Assembly: GCA_937907395.1 (NCBI GenBank)
Contig: CALCII010000011.1
Span: 248,001-312,000, forward strand
DNA length: 64,000 bases
Reading direction: 5' to 3'
Source: an uncultured Chitinophagaceae bacterium
Lineage (GTDB): Bacteria > Bacteroidota > Bacteroidia > Chitinophagales > Chitinophagaceae
A model generated the notes under the pieces. The model worked only from the letters and a program-made list of their open reading frames with translations, had not been told where the DNA came from and did not search any database. Position 1 is the stretch's first letter. Each line of letters begins with the position of its first letter. The position numbers were made by a program, and so were the translations under genes. This document shows, piece after piece, positions 61,132-64,000 of the stretch.

Positions 61132-64000
61132 ATGAAACGTATCAATAGTTTCGTATTCCTTTTTATCCTTTTTACATTTTTCTCATTACAAAAGTTGAAT
61201 GCCCAGTCTTTTGGCCCGTATGCAACTGCTGTATGGATGAAAGATTGTAAAACCGATAATTTTTTCAACGTTACCAATACACGTACACCCGACAACCTGA
61301 TTGGACCCGCTGCCAATAATTTTGTTGGAAAACATTTTGGTGTACACACGCAAAACTCGGGCACCTTAGTATTGCGTGGTGCGGAAGTAAAAACCTATAA
61401 AAATGTAGCCAGCTCCAATGTGTGCGGCGCCAATTTGCGTTACCGTATTTACCAGGTAAGTGCCACACCCGGCAGCTTTTCTACAATAGCCATGAACTTC
61501 TTTGAAAACTGTGATGTTGGCCAAAGTAAATTTGCTGTGAGCGGTGGTCCCTGCGGCACCGGTGATCAGAAATGGCAAAAAGTGATCCCCGATGGAAGTG
61601 GCCCGATCAATCTCACTACTTATCCTCCGGGCAATTATGTAATTGAGGTTTATTTTGATGTTTCCGGATCCTTTACATCCACCACTGCCTGTGACGATGT
61701 AACGTATGCCAACAACGGAGCTAATAATTATAAAGCATTCTTTTCAATTCAGGCACCCGCTTTTGCCAGCACCAACCCCACCACGTGTAATGGAACGGAA
61801 GGTACTATTACGATCAGCGGACTGGCACCCGATTCAACTTATTCTTTTGGATATAAAGACGATGGTGTGCAAGTGGGCCCAACCAATGTGCAGGCCAGTG
61901 CCACAGGAACCATCACAGTTACTGGCCTAAATGCAGGAACGTACAACAGCTTCAGTCTGGGTATCAGCGGTTGTTCCAATACCCCGGCTACCAGTATCAC
62001 TCTGGTGAACCCGGTATATACACCCACGTTTGATCCCATTCCTGCTTTTTGCTCCGGCACAACTGCTCCCACGCTTCCTGCCACTTCCACCAATGGATTT
62101 ACAGGAACATGGAACCCGGCTACCATAGATAACCAGGCCGATGGATCGTATACATTCACACCCACAGCCGGACAATGCGCTGTGCCGGTTACCATCAATG
62201 TAACGGTAACGCCTACTGTAACTCCTACATTCAGCTTCGCAAGCACATTGGGCATTTGCGGCGGTGCATCTGTACCAACCCTGCCTACAACTTCTGATAA
62301 TGGAGTAACCGGAACATGGAGCCCGGCAACAGTGGATAATCAAAACAATGGAACGTATACGTTCACGCCCACAACCGGACAGTGCGCCAATCCTTATGTG
62401 TTAACCGTAAATGTTACGCCCAATGTAACGCCCACATTTGGATTTGGAACTACTCTAAATATATGTGCCGGGGCAACCGTTCCTTCATTGCCCGGAACAT
62501 CACAAAATAGTGTAACCGGAACCTGGAGTCCGGCTGCCATTGATAATCAGAACAACGGAACCTATACGTTTACGCCCACAGCCGGACAATGTGCTACCAC
62601 AGCCACACTAACGGTAACGGTTACCCCCAACGTAACACCAACTTTCAGCTTTGGAACAACACTTACTGTTTGTTCAGGAGCAACGGTGCCCACTTTGCCC
62701 GGGACATCACAAAATAGTGTAACCGGAACATGGAGTCCCGCAACTATTGATAATCAGAACAACGGAACTTATACATTTACACCCACAGAGGGACAATGTG
62801 CTACCACAACCACACTTACAGTAACGATCACCCCCAAAGTGACCCCAACGTTCAGCTTTGGTACTTCGCTGCAGGTTTGTGCCAGTGTAACACCTCCTGT
62901 ACTGCCCACAACTTCTCAAAACGGAGTAACCGGAACCTGGAGCCCGGCTACTATTGATAATCAGAACAACGGAACCTATACATTCACCCCCACCGCCGGA
63001 TTGTGTGCAAACACAGTTACATTAACGGTAACTGCCACACAAACCATCAGCCCGGTATTTCTGTTCCCGGCCGAGTTAACGATTTGCGCCGGATCGCAGG
63101 TACCATCACTGCCAACTACGGCAGAAAATGGCATCACCGGAACCTGGAGCCCGGCTACAGTGGACAACCAGAATAACGGAACGTATACGTTTACGCCTGC
63201 AGCCGGACAGTGCGCCAGCGGATTCACACTAACGGTAACGGTTACCCCCAAAGTAACCCCCACATTCAGTTTCGGTACTTCCTTTACCATTTGTGCCGGA
63301 TCTGAAACCGTTTCATTACCCGGCACTTCGCAAAATGGTATCACGGGAACATGGAACCCTTCTACGATCGATAATCAAAACAACGGAACCTATACATTCA
63401 CGCCCGGTGAAGAACAGTGCGCCACTACTGCAACTTTAACGGTAACGGTTACACCTAAACTGACACCTGCGTTCAGTTTTGGAACTGCTCTCAGTATTTG
63501 TGCGGGTGCAAATGTTCCTTCGCTGCCCACCAACTCACAAAATGGTGTCGCAGGTAGCTGGAGCCCTTCAACGATTGACAATCAGAACAACGGTACGTAT
63601 ACATTTACGCCCGATGAAGGACAGTGTGCCAATACAACCACACTAACAGTAACGGTTACGCCTAACGTAACACCCACATTTGGTTTTGGATCAGAAATCA
63701 GTTTCTGTGCCGGATCAACGGCACCCATACTGCCTTTGGTTTCTGTAAATAATATTACAGGAACCTGGAGCCCGGCTACCATCAACAACCAGCAATCGGG
63801 CACCTATACGTTCACACCAGCAGCCGGACAGTGCGCTACTCAAACTACACTAAGCGTTACGGTGAATCAGAAAGTGAACCCAACATTTGGTTTTGGCTCT
63901 ACGCTTACGATTTGTTCTGGTGATGAAGTGCCTTCTTTACCGGAAGTTTCAAATAATGATATTGGCGGTAGCTGGAGTCCGTCCACCATCAATAACCAGC
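61132..64000 (+). CDS. Large secreted repeat protein (partial)
   Basis: The frame opens at ATG 61132 and stays open to the window end, about 956 codons. The signal peptide is KRINSFVFLFILFTFFSLQKLNAQ (split here: residues 2-25). A unique N-terminal domain of about 270 residues precedes tandem repeats of 69 residues. Each repeat contains an I/V-C near residue 13, GTWSPATIDNQNNGTYTFTP and a second Cys in GQCA, so one disulfide per unit is likely. Repeats of this type occur in Bacteroidota adhesins and gliding proteins that end in T9SS or gliding-motility C-termini; the end is not visible here. Confidence 0.88.
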   Translation, partial: MKRINSFVFLFILFTFFSLQKLNAQSFGPYATAVWMKDCKTDNFFNVTNTRTPDNLIGPAANNFVGKHFGVHTQNSGTLVLRGAEVKTYKNVASSNVCGANLRYRIYQVSATPGSFSTIAMNFFENCDVGQSKFAVSGGPCGTGDQKWQKVIPDGSGPINLTTYPPGNYVIEVYFDVSGSFTSTTACDDVTYANNGANNYKAFFSIQAPAFASTNPTTCNGTEGTITISGLAPDSTYSFGYKDDGVQVGPTNVQASATGTITVTGLNAGTYNSFSLGISGCSNTPATSITLVNPVYTPTFDPIPAFCSGTTAPTLPATSTNGFTGTWNPATIDNQADGSYTFTPTAGQCAVPVTINVTVTPTVTPTFSFASTLGICGGASVPTLPTTSDNGVTGTWSPATVDNQNNGTYTFTPTTGQCANPYVLTVNVTPNVTPTFGFGTTLNICAGATVPSLPGTSQNSVTGTWSPAAIDNQNNGTYTFTPTAGQCATTATLTVTVTPNVTPTFSFGTTLTVCSGATVPTLPGTSQNSVTGTWSPATIDNQNNGTYTFTPTEGQCATTTTLTVTITPKVTPTFSFGTSLQVCASVTPPVLPTTSQNGVTGTWSPATIDNQNNGTYTFTPTAGLCANTVTLTVTATQTISPVFLFPAELTICAGSQVPSLPTTAENGITGTWSPATVDNQNNGTYTFTPAAGQCASGFTLTVTVTPKVTPTFSFGTSFTICAGSETVSLPGTSQNGITGTWNPSTIDNQNNGTYTFTPGEEQCATTATLTVTVTPKLTPAFSFGTALSICAGANVPSLPTNSQNGVAGSWSPSTIDNQNNGTYTFTPDEGQCANTTTLTVTVTPNVTPTFGFGSEISFCAGSTAPILPLVSVNNITGTWSPATINNQQSGTYTFTPAAGQCATQTTLSVTVNQKVNPTFGFGSTLTICSGDEVPSLPEVSNNDIGGSWSPSTINNQ
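62020..64000 (+). repeat. Tandem 207-bp repeats coding 69-residue domains
   Basis: Units begin at 62020, 62221, 62428, 62635, 62842, 63049, 63256, 63463, 63670 and 63877, nine complete and one cut by the window end. After the first unit (201 bases) all are exactly 207 bases, keeping the frame. Units at 62428, 62635 and 62842 are the most alike and look recently copied; the unit at 63049 is the most divergent. Confidence 0.9.

Noticed and set aside
61839..63803. Series of minus-strand frames with similar Val/Gly-rich translations
   Set aside because: They repeat only because the plus-strand gene consists of 207-bp units; the plus-strand frame has signal peptide and domain structure.
62020..64000. 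Regular repeats considered as a CRISPR array
   Set aside because: Units are 207 bases, coding, in frame, and similar over their whole length without unique spacers.

Overview
The window comes from a member of the Bacteroidota, most likely Chitinophagaceae. Pointers are a fused ccoN-ccoO gene with a single-haem CcoP, several secreted proteins with type IX secretion C-terminal domains, an IF-2 of the Bacteroidota type, and repeated TAnnTTTG promoter -7 boxes, often with a TTTG-like -33 box. Genus cannot be decided from the sequence.

Layout. 1-5.4 kb (minus): cbb3 oxidase operon ccoS-ccoNO-ccoQ-ccoP-ccoG-ccoH, running off the left edge. 5.7-10.1 kb (plus): two secreted amidohydrolase-family proteins. 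10.1-13.1 kb: small lipoprotein, sixA-like phosphatase, purF. 13.1-16.4 kb (minus): a MarR-controlled cluster of FMN reductase, two pirins and a YceI protein, with two near-identical palindromic operators. 16.7-23.9 kb (minus): orphan NarL-type regulator, a SurA-like chaperone, then infB-nusA-rimP. 24.0-27.4 kb: DUF4834-like protein, tRNA with CAT anticodon, beta-barrel protein, hflX, Rieske protein, tRNA-Asn. Beside each tRNA lies a partial copy of that tRNA interrupted by hairpin-rich palindromic elements of one family.

27.7-36.6 kb: an A-rich defence island directly downstream of tRNA-Asn. It holds hsdR-hsdS-prrC-hsdM, a type I restriction system with an embedded PrrC-type anticodon nuclease, then a possible nuclease, a higBA toxin-antitoxin pair and a small helix-hairpin-helix protein. 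36.7-39.5 kb: arsR-arsM-acr3-arsC with two ArsR-type palindromes. 39.9-43.9 kb: three paralogous NarL-type regulators and a sensor kinase; two of the receivers have lost key residues. 44.1 kb: three overlapping mini-ORFs. 44.7-56.1 kb: a large cell-surface protein, a BNR/sortilin-like protein, a CotH-like lipoprotein, and a tail-fibre-like/T9SS pair. 56.6-61 kb: leucine-rich-repeat protein, L,D-transpeptidase, PAP2-type membrane protein, rpoN, a small secreted protein. 61.1 kb to the end: the 5' part of a large secreted protein built of 69-residue repeats, running off the right edge.

Most interesting: the split tRNA copies with a shared hairpin element at two tRNA loci, the PrrC suicide-nuclease gene inside the type I operon, the trio of response regulators with degenerate or phosphomimetic receivers, and a distant third copy of the MarR operator.
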